From Deinococcales bacterium (GTDB taxonomy: Bacteria > Deinococcota > Deinococci > Deinococcales > JAAFIG01): DNA of 64,000 nucleotides. Shown in pieces: positions 24,978 through 33,679 of the stretch. A program made the translations under genes and the position numbers. Position 1 is the stretch's first letter. Each line of letters starts with the position of its first letter. Location: contig JAAFIG010000022.1 of the NCBI GenBank assembly GCA_013298595.1, positions 13,765 through 77,764 of the forward strand. Reading direction: 5' to 3'. Below the pieces are notes generated by a model. That model worked only from the letters and a program-made list of their open reading frames with translations, was not told the DNA's origin and did not search any database.

Positions 24978-25874
24978 ATGTTTTTTCAAAAACCCGCACA
25001 ACTCAGCGGCGCACTCAGCGGTGCTATTAGCTATTGTCGCAATGTCACTTCACATCATAGTAAAACCTTTTATTTTGGCAGTTGTTTCTTTCCGATGCAG
25101 CAACGCCAAGCTGTTTGGGCTGTGTACGCAGCTTGCCGCCTCGGTGATGACACCGTAGACGAATTACAAGGGCAGGCTGCCAGAAATGCCCTCGAGTTGT
25201 GGCGTGAACGGGTACAAAATGCCATTGCTGGCTCGCCAGACACCGACCCCATGGCGCAAGCCTTAGCTTGGGCTGCCAAACAGTACCCAATTCAATTTGA
25301 CCCGTTTGCCGAACTCTACCTTGGTCTTGAAATGGATTTGGTTCAGCATCGTTATCAGACGCTCGAGGAATTGTTGTTGTACTGCCGCCGAGTGGCTGGT
25401 GTGGTTGGTTGGATGATTACACCAATTGCTGGGTTTGATGGTGGCGAAGCAACCCTCGAGCGTGCCTTAAAACTGGGTATGGCAATGCAGATCACCAATA
25501 TTCTGCGCGATGTTGGCGAAGATTTAGATCGTGGCAGAATTTATTTACCTGCCGATTTAATGCAGAAATATGGTGTTACAGAACGTGATTTACTCGAGCG
25601 CCGCGTCACCCCAGCCTACATTGCATTGATGCGCGAATTAGATCGTATTGCCCGAGATTTATACCGCGAAGGCTGGAAAGGTTTACCACATTTACACGGC
25701 ACAGCGCGTATTGCTGTGGCTGTGGCAGCTCGGGCTTACGAAGCCATTTTGGGTGCATTAGAACTCAATGGTTTTGATAATTTTAATAAACGCGCCAGTA
25801 TTTCGGGGCAGAAAAAACTTGCCATGATTCCAGGGGTTTTCCTCGAGTTACGACGCACGACACATTTGCATTGA
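24978..25874 (+). CDS. crtB: phytoene/squalene synthase family protein
   Basis: 298 residues with both Asp-rich motifs of head-to-head prenyl synthases: AACRLGDDTVDE near residue 50 and ITNILRDVGEDLDRGRIYLP near 175. Catalyses condensation of two geranylgeranyl-PP to phytoene, the first carotenoid step; squalene cannot be excluded. AGGAAAGAG precedes the ATG. No other carotenoid gene is adjacent. Confidence 0.9.
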   Translation: MFFQKPAQLSGALSGAISYCRNVTSHHSKTFYFGSCFFPMQQRQAVWAVYAACRLGDDTVDELQGQAARNALELWRERVQNAIAGSPDTDPMAQALAWAAKQYPIQFDPFAELYLGLEMDLVQHRYQTLEELLLYCRRVAGVVGWMITPIAGFDGGEATLERALKLGMAMQITNILRDVGEDLDRGRIYLPADLMQKYGVTERDLLERRVTPAYIALMRELDRIARDLYREGWKGLPHLHGTARIAVAVAARAYEAILGALELNGFDNFNKRASISGQKKLAMIPGVFLELRRTTHLH

Positions 25875-26064
25875 ATTTGTTTTGCCAAATACCGCAAGGC
25901 AGACACAAATTTCACTGAATTGTCATGATTGTCCCGTAAACACTTGCTAAGCTGTACTGGAAAGTCTGCATAACCTGACCATACTTGGGTTGGGTGTTTT
26001 GCAGAACATTATTTTGTATGCTGGTGTGACAAAGTTGTACTCGAGTCCTATCGGGAGAAAAAAC

Positions 26065-27915
26065 GTGAATCAGACCATTCAACCAAAGCCTGTAATCAAA
26101 ACCACCAATAAGAATACTCGTGTCTGGATGCCATTGGTTGGCATTGCTGCTCTTGGTACCGCTTGGGGTGGTTTTGAGTTGTATCACGCTGATCGTATTT
26201 TGCCAGGAGTCAGTGCCGCTGGTATTAACATTGGTGGGCAAACCAGCAGTGAAGCCAAAGCAACCCTGCAAGCCGCTAAACTAGCAGCCCCTGTGATTGC
26301 TGTTCAAGCAGGCGACCAGACCTTACGTGTTCAGGGTCCAGAACTTGGTTGGCGTGTTGATTATGACGGTATGGTTGCCGGTGCAATGCAAATTGGACGC
26401 AGCAGCGATGCCTTGGGCAACATTGCTAAACGCTTTAGTGGCGATAAAAACGTTGTCTTAGCCGCTAAAGTGGATCCAAAAACCTTTCGTAACCGCCTCT
26501 CGAGTTTAGCTGAACCATTTGCCATTGCCCCAAAAGATGCGGCTTTGGTGTTTACCGACAATAAATATGTGATTCGTCAGGACAAAGATGGACAAGGTGT
26601 GGATTTTGAAAATGCCGTCAAAGCTTTTAGTGCCAATCCATTACTGACCAACCTCGAGTTGAACATTTCTGATATTCCAGCCCAAATTCAAGCTGAATCC
26701 TTGCAAACATTGGCAAATCAAGCCAACAGTATTTTGCGTCCATTAAAATTGACTTACCCAACACCTAGCGCTGCTCAGGCACTAGCAAAAACACTCAGTA
26801 GTGCCCAAGTCGCCAATTTATTCTTTGTTGAACGCCAAGGTTTACGCATAGACGAAAAAGCCATTGCTGATACCTTGCGAGGTGTCTCGAGTGCCTTTGA
26901 TCAAGAAGCTGCTGATGCGCGTTATTACCGTCAGGGTGGTCAGTTGTTACGCCGTCCTTCCAAAGACGGCTATGCTTTAAATTTAGGCGAAGCTAAGAAA
27001 TTATTAGCCACAGCCATTCTCGAGCCAAACACCCCAGAAGTACAATTACCTGTGGTTGTGACCACACCAGCAGTCACTACAAAATCCTTACCTGATCCAA
27101 AAACCTTAGCTTTGCTTTCCTCGAGCACCACACGGTATTACGGCTCAAGCCGTGAACGAGTACTGAATGCTGCGATTGCTGCTAACAAATTAGATGGCTA
27201 CGTTGTACCTGCTGGTGATACTTTTAGTTTTAACGAAGCCGTTGGCGAAATTTCTCGAGCCACAGGTTTCGTTGAAGGTCTGATTATTTCTGGTGGTCGA
27301 ACAGCCAAAGGTGTCGGCGGTGGTGTTTGCCAAGCCAGTACCACAGCTTTTTCGGCACTGTACCGCGCTGGTTTACCAATTGTAGAACGCAACCAACACA
27401 GTTATAAAGTGCGTTGGTATGACGATGTCATGGGATTAGATGCCGCTGTATACTACCCAAGCCTCGATTTAAAAATGCAGAACAACACCCCAGGACCACT
27501 CGTTGTGCGTGCCAGTACCAGTGGCGCAAGTATGACAATCCAACTGTACGGCGTTTCTGATGGACGCAAAGTGGGTGTTTCTCGAGCCAGAATCTTGCGC
27601 CGCACCCCACACCCACCGACCAGAACTATTTTTAACTCGAGCTTACCACCAGGTGTCAGTAAACAAGTGGATTATGCTGTAGATGGTTACAATGTCAATG
27701 TGGTACGTAGCATCAACGGACAAGCCGAAAGCCTTTATACAGCTTATCGTCCGTGGCAAGCCGTCTACGAAGTCGGACCAAGTTTCCGCCCAAGAGTTCG
27801 CCCAGCCGCCTCGAGACTCCGTACCAACAGCAACCGAAGCACAGTCAGACCCGCAATAACAGCTCCTGCTGCGAAACCAACCGCCGCGCCTGCTCCAAAA
27901 CCACTGAACCGCTAA
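26065..27915 (+). CDS. VanW family protein with peptidoglycan-binding domains
   Basis: 616 residues from GTG 26065, which has GGGAG seven to ten bases ahead; the longer frame from 25990 lacks one. One N-terminal membrane helix (about 22-40), then two PG_binding_4-like domains (VSAAGINIGGQTSSEAKATL; LELNISDIPAQIQ), and the VanW domain at about 380-510 with VPAGDTFSFNEAVGEISRAT, GGGVCQASTTAFSALYRAGL and VERNQHSYKVRWYDDV. A Pro/Arg-rich tail ends the protein. Attached to the outer face of the membrane and likely cell-wall related. The 190 bases upstream hold no gene. Confidence 0.9.
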   Translation: MNQTIQPKPVIKTTNKNTRVWMPLVGIAALGTAWGGFELYHADRILPGVSAAGINIGGQTSSEAKATLQAAKLAAPVIAVQAGDQTLRVQGPELGWRVDYDGMVAGAMQIGRSSDALGNIAKRFSGDKNVVLAAKVDPKTFRNRLSSLAEPFAIAPKDAALVFTDNKYVIRQDKDGQGVDFENAVKAFSANPLLTNLELNISDIPAQIQAESLQTLANQANSILRPLKLTYPTPSAAQALAKTLSSAQVANLFFVERQGLRIDEKAIADTLRGVSSAFDQEAADARYYRQGGQLLRRPSKDGYALNLGEAKKLLATAILEPNTPEVQLPVVVTTPAVTTKSLPDPKTLALLSSSTTRYYGSSRERVLNAAIAANKLDGYVVPAGDTFSFNEAVGEISRATGFVEGLIISGGRTAKGVGGGVCQASTTAFSALYRAGLPIVERNQHSYKVRWYDDVMGLDAAVYYPSLDLKMQNNTPGPLVVRASTSGASMTIQLYGVSDGRKVGVSRARILRRTPHPPTRTIFNSSLPPGVSKQVDYAVDGYNVNVVRSINGQAESLYTAYRPWQAVYEVGPSFRPRVRPAASRLRTNSNRSTVRPAITAPAAKPTAAPAPKPLNR

Positions 27916-27930
27916 AATATTTACAAAAAA

Positions 27931-27957
27931 AACGAACCCCGCTGGGGTTCGTTTTTT
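27931..27957. terminator. bidirectional intrinsic terminator
   Basis: AACGAACCCC - GCT - GGGGTTCGTT followed by four more T, preceded by A-run. Ten perfect pairs. Between the convergent VanW gene and the ABC substrate-binding protein gene. Confidence 0.95.
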
Positions 27958-27967
27958 ACTGAAAAGA

Positions 27968-29065
27968 TTATTTGTACATACTGGCTTTTTTCTTGGTTGC
28001 CAATTCCCAAACGCTATAATCCACAGCACCTTTATCTGGAGCTTTCTTCAACACACCAAGGTCTACCAGCATATCAGTGTTGGCTTTATACACAGCTGGA
28101 TCTAGGAAACCAGCAAAGCCTTTCAGGGTTGGACCGCTGTAATACAACTTAGCAATTTCTTTCATTTGCCATGTTTGGTGATCTCGAGCATCTATTGAGC
28201 CGCTGCCATTGCAGGTCTTACCGCATTTTGGCAAGACAATATCAACTGCACCACCTTGGTTTTGCACCGACCAATTCCAGCCTTTGATGCTGGCTCTGAG
28301 CAAACGCGCAGCCACATCTTTGCCGCTCATGCCAGAACCTTTGAAGTTCTTATCGGCAAGCACTTTTTCGGGAGCAAACATCAAATCCTCGAGTAAGTTC
28401 ACACCCATATCTGGCAGTGGCATGACATTGAGTTTATTGAGTGGGAAACCAAGCCCAACAATTTGATTGACTTCGTTGTAGGTCATGGCAGAAACAGCGT
28501 CCACTTTGTCCGGGAAAACCAGTGCGGGATCGAAATTAAACGAAATTGCAGTGATATCAGGGCTGGCAACACTCGAGTCTAAGCTGGTGGTCATACCCGC
28601 TTTTTTAGCAAGGGCAATAATTGGTAATTCGTTACCAAAAGGCCATACGCCAACTTTTTTACCTTTTAAGTCGGCAACGGTTTTAATGCCGCTACTGGCA
28701 AGCGTTACTAGGGTAAAACCAGATTTTTGGAACATCTGACCAATGTGCACCACTTTCTGCCCTTTTTCACGATTGATTAAAAAATCGGTAATCCAAGTGG
28801 TACCAAAATCGGCTGCACCAGACAACACAGCATTGACAGGTGGGGCATCACCAGCAGGAATCAAGGTGACTTCCAGACCTTCGTCTTTATAGTACCCTCG
28901 AGCTTGGGCAGCGAAATACCCAGCGAATTGTGCTTGTGGAAACCATTTTAATTGCAGTTTCACTTGCACAGGTTTTTTCATCTGCGCTTGGGCATTGCCA
29001 ATCATGGCAGCGCCTGCCAGACCAGCGGTGAGAAGAGCGGCACTTGCTAACACGGCTTTCTTCAT
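27968..29065 (-). CDS. ABC transporter substrate-binding protein, NMT1/THI5-like
   Basis: 365 residues; signal peptide MKKAVLASAALLTAGLAGA and AGGAGG upstream. The family signature VKLQLKWFPQAQFAGYFAAQ and EGLEVTLIPAGD place it with ThiY/RibY-type binding proteins for pyrimidine precursors of thiamine or for riboflavin. A Cys pair (KCGKTCNGS) near residue 290 may form a disulfide. Last gene of an ATPase-permease-permease-binding protein operon. No TPP or FMN riboswitch is visible ahead of the operon, so the substrate remains open. Confidence 0.85.
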   Translation of the reverse strand: MKKAVLASAALLTAGLAGAAMIGNAQAQMKKPVQVKLQLKWFPQAQFAGYFAAQARGYYKDEGLEVTLIPAGDAPPVNAVLSGAADFGTTWITDFLINREKGQKVVHIGQMFQKSGFTLVTLASSGIKTVADLKGKKVGVWPFGNELPIIALAKKAGMTTSLDSSVASPDITAISFNFDPALVFPDKVDAVSAMTYNEVNQIVGLGFPLNKLNVMPLPDMGVNLLEDLMFAPEKVLADKNFKGSGMSGKDVAARLLRASIKGWNWSVQNQGGAVDIVLPKCGKTCNGSGSIDARDHQTWQMKEIAKLYYSGPTLKGFAGFLDPAVYKANTDMLVDLGVLKKAPDKGAVDYSVWELATKKKASMYK

Positions 29066-29083
29066 ACATCCTCCTATTAAGCG

Positions 29084-30109
29084 TTAATCCTCGGCGCGGA
29101 ACGAACTGTGCCAACCGGTGACTCGACGCTCAAGTAATGCCAGTAGATTATAAACGGTAATTCCTAAAAAACTAGCAACCACAATCGCAGCCCAAACAGC
29201 ATCCAAGCTAACCGTGCCAATTTCGACCACAATCCGAAAACCTAAACCCGAACCATTGGCACCAAAAAACTCGGCAACAATTGCCGAAATTAACCCCAGC
29301 ACCGCTCCTGTTTTTAAGCCCGTAAAAATAAACGGCATGGCATTTGGTAAACGTAAACTCTGAAAAGTCCGACGCGAATCGGCTGCGTAAGAACGCATTA
29401 AATCCACTTGCAGCGGATTGACCTCGGTTAACCCTCGAGCCGTATTTAGCAGCATTGGGAAAAACACGGTAATCGCTACAATCACCGCTTTGGATTGCCA
29501 ATCCACCCCCATCGCCCGAATCACCACAGGTGCCAGCGCCACAATCGGCACACTCGAGAACAAAGTCGCATACGGCATTAAGCCTCGCTCGAGAAACGGG
29601 TATCGCTGCGTGGCAATTGCCATCAGCACACCAAGTGAACCGCCAGCCACAAACCCAACAATCGTCTCGAGTAACGTTGTGCTGGTGTCACGCCAAAGCA
29701 CATCTCGAGCTTCCCAGAGGCGTTGCACCACCAGACTTGGTGGCGGAATTTGCGCCAGTGGCACTGCGTAGCCACGCACCAACCCTTCAACAGCAATCAG
29801 CACCACCACGGCTAACAAACCTGCAGGCAGCAACGCCACCAATTGCCGTTGTAACCAATCGGCATTATCCTTGGCTTTCGGACGAGCTAAAAACCGCACC
29901 ACAGCACTTGAAGCCAAAGCCACACCCAGTAAACCCAGCAACAACCACGCATACAACCAAATTAAATCCGATGACTGCCACGCCTCGGTCAAAGCGAACC
30001 GATCAGCAATTAATTTCAACGAAAAAAACGCAGAGCCAAGCACACAAACCACTGCTAAAACAATTAAATTCGTCTCGAGGAAACTGGGTTTTAACGCACG
30101 CGTCGCCAC
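29084..30109 (-). CDS. ABC transporter permease (second of two)
   Basis: 341 residues, seven or eight membrane helices. The BPD_transp_1 EAA loop reads MRSYAADSRRTFQSLRLPNAMPFIFTGLKTG. Forms the channel with the permease at 30091, whose 3' end it overlaps by 19 bases. Importer for the ligand of the NMT1-type binding protein. Confidence 0.9.
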   Translation of the reverse strand: MATRALKPSFLETNLIVLAVVCVLGSAFFSLKLIADRFALTEAWQSSDLIWLYAWLLLGLLGVALASSAVVRFLARPKAKDNADWLQRQLVALLPAGLLAVVVLIAVEGLVRGYAVPLAQIPPPSLVVQRLWEARDVLWRDTSTTLLETIVGFVAGGSLGVLMAIATQRYPFLERGLMPYATLFSSVPIVALAPVVIRAMGVDWQSKAVIVAITVFFPMLLNTARGLTEVNPLQVDLMRSYAADSRRTFQSLRLPNAMPFIFTGLKTGAVLGLISAIVAEFFGANGSGLGFRIVVEIGTVSLDAVWAAIVVASFLGITVYNLLALLERRVTGWHSSFRAED

Positions 30110-30945
30110 GGAGTCACCAACCTTTCCACCACACCAACCAACGCCACCAACGCAATCCCCAACGCCGCACTACCAAACATCACCAACCATAAACTCCGCG
30201 AATCCGAAGCCCTCGAGTTCTCCGACAATAACCGCCCCAAACCAGCATCGGTAATCGTACTCGACTCCGAAACAATCGCCCCAATCAGCGCCGCTGTCAT
30301 CGCAATTTTAAACGCCGTAAACAAAAACGGCACACTGGCAGGAAACCGCAACTTGGCAAACATCTGCACCGAACTGGCGTTATACGTCCGCATCAAATCC
30401 ACCTGCAACAAATCCGGACTTTTCAAACCCTTCGCCACCCCAACCGCAATCGGAAAAAACGCAATATAGGCACTAATCAACACCTTCGGCAACAACCCCT
30501 GCACACCATTAGAACCAAGCACCACCGCCAACATCGGCGCAATCGCAATCACAGGCACCGTCTGTGAAGCCACCAACCAAGGCAACACCGCCCGCTCAAA
30601 CGCCCTCGAGACAGTCAACAACACCGCCAAACCAAGCCCAACCACACCCGCTAACAACAAACCCAACACCGTTGCTAACGCCGTAAAAAAACCATGAAAC
30701 GGAATCGAATTCGGATCAGTTAACGGAAAAAAAGCCTTAGGAAAATCCTCGAGCAACTGATTCGGCGCAGGAATCACAGGAGAACGCAAATTAAAGGCAC
30801 AAGACAACGCCGAACCACACGGCAACTCCGCCCCGCGATCCAACAAACGCTGCGCCGACTGCGCATTCAAAAACACCATCAGCGGAAACGAAAGAACAAC
30901 AACAACAAGAGCCACTGTTAACATAGGAATAAACGATTTATTCAT
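30091..30945 (-). CDS. ABC transporter permease (first of two)
   Basis: 284 residues from ATG 30945 (GAAGG upstream). Six membrane helices and the EAA loop LMRTYNASSVQMFAKLRFPASVP. An extracytoplasmic stretch near residues 45-60 has a Cys pair (ELPCGSALSCAF). Separated from its ATPase gene by the DUF559 insertion at about 30987-31442. Confidence 0.9.
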   Translation of the reverse strand: MNKSFIPMLTVALVVVVLSFPLMVFLNAQSAQRLLDRGAELPCGSALSCAFNLRSPVIPAPNQLLEDFPKAFFPLTDPNSIPFHGFFTALATVLGLLLAGVVGLGLAVLLTVSRAFERAVLPWLVASQTVPVIAIAPMLAVVLGSNGVQGLLPKVLISAYIAFFPIAVGVAKGLKSPDLLQVDLMRTYNASSVQMFAKLRFPASVPFLFTAFKIAMTAALIGAIVSESSTITDAGLGRLLSENSRASDSRSLWLVMFGSAALGIALVALVGVVERLVTPWRRVR

Positions 30946-30986
30946 GCGTGTACCTTCGAGGGAAATGTGGAAAAGATGTCGCTGCA

Positions 30987-31063
30987 AACCCTCTCCCCCA
31001 ACCCCTCCCCCGCGCAGCGCGGGGGAGGGGCGTTCAAGCGAAGCGCGAACCGGGGAGAGGGTT
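30987..31063. mobile_element. GC-rich nested inverted repeat attached to a DUF559 gene
   Basis: Outer arms AACCCTCTCCCC (30987-30998) and GGGGAGAGGGTT (31052-31063) pair perfectly over 12 bases. Inside them are perfect 14-base arms CCCCTCCCCCGCGC / GCGCGGGGGAGGGG (31002-31015 and 31017-31030), and a GTTC...GAAC pair at 31032-31050. The base composition is far more GC-rich than the surroundings. The DUF559 gene starts 23 bases downstream. The whole lies within an ABC operon. Confidence 0.75.
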
Positions 31064-31073
31064 GCCCGTCACG

Positions 31074-31079
31074 TATACT
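31074..31079 (+). promoter_or_regulatory. -10 box of the DUF559 gene
   Basis: TATACT ends six bases before GTG 31086, the spacing of a leaderless start in this genome; it sets the start within a much longer open frame. Confidence 0.5.
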
Positions 31080-31085
31080 GAATTC

Positions 31086-31442
31086 GTGCCTAAGGCGTAT
31101 CTGACAAGATTGGCTCGAGAGAATCGGCGAGCACAAACGCCTGCTGAGGCGATTTTGTGGGAAGCTTTGCGGCGCAAAAATTTTGCTGCTATCAAGTTCA
31201 AACGTCAGAAACCCATTGGGCGTTACATCGCAGATTTTTGTGCGCCTAGTGCAAAATTGATTATTGAATTGGATGGCAGTGTGCACGATTCCACGGATGC
31301 TCGAGCTTATGATGCTGTGCGAACCAGTTTTCTCGAGGCGGCTGGGTATCGTGTGCTGCGTTTTGGTAATCAGGTTGTACTCGAGGATTTGGCTTCTGTG
31401 CTCGGGGTGATTGCTGGGGTTGTTCATACTTCTTCCTCGTAG
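31086..31442 (+). CDS. DUF559 (Vsr-like endonuclease fold) protein
   Basis: 118 residues. The DUF559 pattern is complete: RRAQTPAEAILWEALRRKNF, IKFKRQKPIGRYIADFCAPS, LIIELDGSVHD, and the end EAAGYRVLRFGNQVVLEDL. The conserved Asp of ADF and the E-x-D-G-S-x-H motif match the PD-(D/E)XK core shared with Vsr nucleases. It is oriented against the ABC operon in which it sits, and its last codons overlap the end of the ATPase gene by 19 bases. Likely a selfish or mobility-linked endonuclease; no activity has been shown for most of the family. Confidence 0.85.
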   Translation: MPKAYLTRLARENRRAQTPAEAILWEALRRKNFAAIKFKRQKPIGRYIADFCAPSAKLIIELDGSVHDSTDARAYDAVRTSFLEAAGYRVLRFGNQVVLEDLASVLGVIAGVVHTSSS

Positions 31443-32239
31443 CCATGTCCGTGGCGGAGGCTTTCGCGGACTTCGGTAGCGATTTCAAAGAATCTTGGGG
31501 TTTCTCTGGTGTCGAAGTTGCGTGGTTGTGGTAAGTCTACGTTGATGATTTTTTCGATTTTTCCAGGGCGTGGTGTCATCACTACAATGCGAGTGGATAA
31601 AAACACAGCTTCGGGGATGCTGTGCGTAACAAAGATAATGGTTTTGCCTGTTTCGCGCCATAAGCGTAATAACTCGAGGTTGAGGTTTTCTCGAGTGATT
31701 TCGTCGAGAGCACCAAATGGTTCGTCCATGAAAATCAGTTGTGGGTCAAACGCCAAGGCTCGAGCAATACTGGCGCGTTGTTGCATACCACCTGATAATT
31801 GCCACGGGTAATTACGAGCAAATTTTTCGAGTCCAACGAGTTTTAACATTTTTTCGGCTCGAGTGATGCGTTCTTCTTTGCTAAATCCCATGATCTCGAG
31901 GGGCAGCATGACGTTTTGTTGTACGGTACGCCAGTCGAATAGCGCTGGGGCTTGGAAAACATAGCCGTAAGCTCGAGATTCTCTGGCTTGTTGCGGGGTT
32001 TTCCCACCAATCAGCAAAGACCCTTTGCTTGGTTGGATTAAATCGGCAAGTAAGCGTAACAGCGTGGTTTTGCCACAACCCGAAGGTCCGATCAGACTGA
32101 TAAATTCGCCTGTGCCAATTTCGAGATTAGCGTCTTTTAAAGCGATGGTCTCGAGGGCTTGTCCGCGTGAATCCTTGGTTTTGTAGATCATGCTGACATC
32201 TTGAACAGATACCAACAGAGATGATGTTTGAAGTGCCAT
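31424..32239 (-). CDS. ABC transporter ATP-binding protein (SsuB/TauB/ThiZ type)
   Basis: 271 residues from ATG 32239. Walker A GPSGCGKTTLLRLL, Q-loop YVFQAPALFDWRTV, signature LSGGMQQRASIARAL, Walker B LIFMDEPFGALDE, and the switch His in FVTHSIPEAV. First gene of the importer operon continued at 30945. Ends GHGYEEEV, the final bases being shared with the opposing DUF559 gene, so the terminal residues may have been altered by that insertion. Confidence 0.9.
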   Translation of the reverse strand: MALQTSSLLVSVQDVSMIYKTKDSRGQALETIALKDANLEIGTGEFISLIGPSGCGKTTLLRLLADLIQPSKGSLLIGGKTPQQARESRAYGYVFQAPALFDWRTVQQNVMLPLEIMGFSKEERITRAEKMLKLVGLEKFARNYPWQLSGGMQQRASIARALAFDPQLIFMDEPFGALDEITRENLNLELLRLWRETGKTIIFVTHSIPEAVFLSTRIVVMTPRPGKIEKIINVDLPQPRNFDTRETPRFFEIATEVRESLRHGHGYEEEV

Positions 32240-32297
32240 GCAAGAACATACCAAGTTTTGACGCACTACGGCAAAGGGGTGGCAGAAAGCAATCGTA

Positions 32298-32320
32298 AGG
32301 GCGAACCTTGTGTTCGCCCT
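32298..32320. repeat. dispersed hairpin repeat
   Basis: AGGGCGAA - CCTTGTG - TTCGCCCT, eight perfect pairs, preceded by GTA. The same design occurs at 55140 (reverse orientation) and 55196. It stands in the gap between the haloperoxidase gene and the ABC ATPase gene. Confidence 0.8.
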
Positions 32321-32359
32321 CTTGACAAAAAACGTTTTAGGATTTTCTCGAGAAAGTAA

Positions 32360-33670
32360 TTATCTAAACTTTAACGCATTAATTTTCGCTGCGATACAAC
32401 GTCCCTGCTCGAGTCCTCGAGTGACTGCAGTTCGGTAATGAATACCGCCGTAAAGTCTCGAGATACCGGCTTCTTCAGCAGCCGCGTTGAACGATACAAA
32501 TTTGCGAGCTGCCAGTCCGTTATTGCTGCCTGTGGTGTCGGTAAAGGCATAATTTTCGCCTAGCATGGCGGTAAGAACACCTGCTGCAGCTCCGCTTTGG
32601 GTGCTGTGTCCACTTGGGTATTCTGGGAATGGTGGCACGGGCAAAATGGCTTCCCATGCTGGGTCTATGTGCCGCCTGATATAAGTGATTGGGCGTAACA
32701 AATTGTATTGGTATTTGGTTTGCCAGCAACCAATAAACGCATCGTTGACGGCTAAGCCAACTCGGGTTTGGCTTTCGACAAATTGCTCGAGTTGCCAATT
32801 TTTTTCTAAAGCTAAATTGAGCACAATGTTAATCCAATGTCCGGGTGGGGTGACTGTCAGCATTGGGTCGTCCGACCAGAAACGAGCAATTTGTTTTTGT
32901 TCTGGACTGATATTTTTAACGGTTTCGTAAACCTCGAGTGCTTCTTTGTAAAAAGCGGATGCTTTGTCGCTCGAGTAGACCAATGGAGCAGGTAAAGCGC
33001 ATCCGTTACTGGTTTTCATGACCAACGGACGATTCTGCCCCCAATTTGGCAGCAATGGTGTTTGTTGCATGCCTAGGGCAGCAGTAGGAATCCAATCTTG
33101 TGGGTTGCTGGCTTTAGGGTAGGTGAGTGGAAAGCCCAAATTCGAGATGCTGGCTCCGCCATCAGTTGCGGCAAACGCCAGTATTTCGGTTGCCACTTTG
33201 CGCCCATACATAAGACTTCGTTCGAGTATATCGGCTTTAATCTGACTCGAGAGTTCAGTACTTAATTTGTTGTTGAGACTAATAAAAACCCGTTGACCTG
33301 TTGGTCCTGTGTTGCCATACAGCTTTTCGATAGCACTCGAGAAAGCGCCATGTAACACAGCAGCAGTGCTATATTGCAGTTTTGCATCTACTTGGCTGAC
33401 AGCTTGAAAACCATTGAGTTGCCCTGCCATTGAACGCAGTGTTTTACGTTGTGAAGCAACCGTTTCTTGGGCAATCAAACCAATATAAGCAAAGGTTCGA
33501 GCTGCCACTGGCGGCGAGTACGTGGCTGTGTGCCGCGTTAAATTCAGCATTAAGTTGTACCACTGAGTTGCAACTTGCATCTCGAGTGATCTTGTGGTTT
33601 GTGCGCCACCCACACTGAATAGCGCAGCACTCGAGACGAAAATAATCAGTAACACGCCATAACGTTTCAT
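32360..33670 (-). CDS. secreted vanadium-dependent haloperoxidase/PAP2 family protein
   Basis: 436 residues; signal peptide MKRYGVLLIIFVSSAALFSVGGAQ. The phosphate/vanadate-binding residues of the superfamily are in KYQYNLLRPITYIRRH, PPFPEYPSGHSTQSGAAAGVL and SRLYGGIHYRTAVTRG. It could oxidise halides or hydrolyse phosphates; bacterial members of this branch are mostly uncharacterised. It starts nine bases after the stop of the second XylF paralogue, so it is probably co-transcribed with it. Confidence 0.85.
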   Translation of the reverse strand: MKRYGVLLIIFVSSAALFSVGGAQTTRSLEMQVATQWYNLMLNLTRHTATYSPPVAARTFAYIGLIAQETVASQRKTLRSMAGQLNGFQAVSQVDAKLQYSTAAVLHGAFSSAIEKLYGNTGPTGQRVFISLNNKLSTELSSQIKADILERSLMYGRKVATEILAFAATDGGASISNLGFPLTYPKASNPQDWIPTAALGMQQTPLLPNWGQNRPLVMKTSNGCALPAPLVYSSDKASAFYKEALEVYETVKNISPEQKQIARFWSDDPMLTVTPPGHWINIVLNLALEKNWQLEQFVESQTRVGLAVNDAFIGCWQTKYQYNLLRPITYIRRHIDPAWEAILPVPPFPEYPSGHSTQSGAAAGVLTAMLGENYAFTDTTGSNNGLAARKFVSFNAAAEEAGISRLYGGIHYRTAVTRGLEQGRCIAAKINALKFR

Positions 33671-33679
33671 TTGGTTTCC

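Noticed and set aside
30942-31427. 161-residue minus-strand ORF opposite the DUF559 gene
   Set aside because: It reads through the GC-rich hairpin and antisense to the DUF559 motifs, which form a clear family match on the + strand.
32240-32359. TPP or FMN riboswitch ahead of the NMT1/THI5-type importer
   Set aside because: The 120-base gap has only a dispersed hairpin; no CUGAGA or AGGG-U-C-C FMN core is seen.
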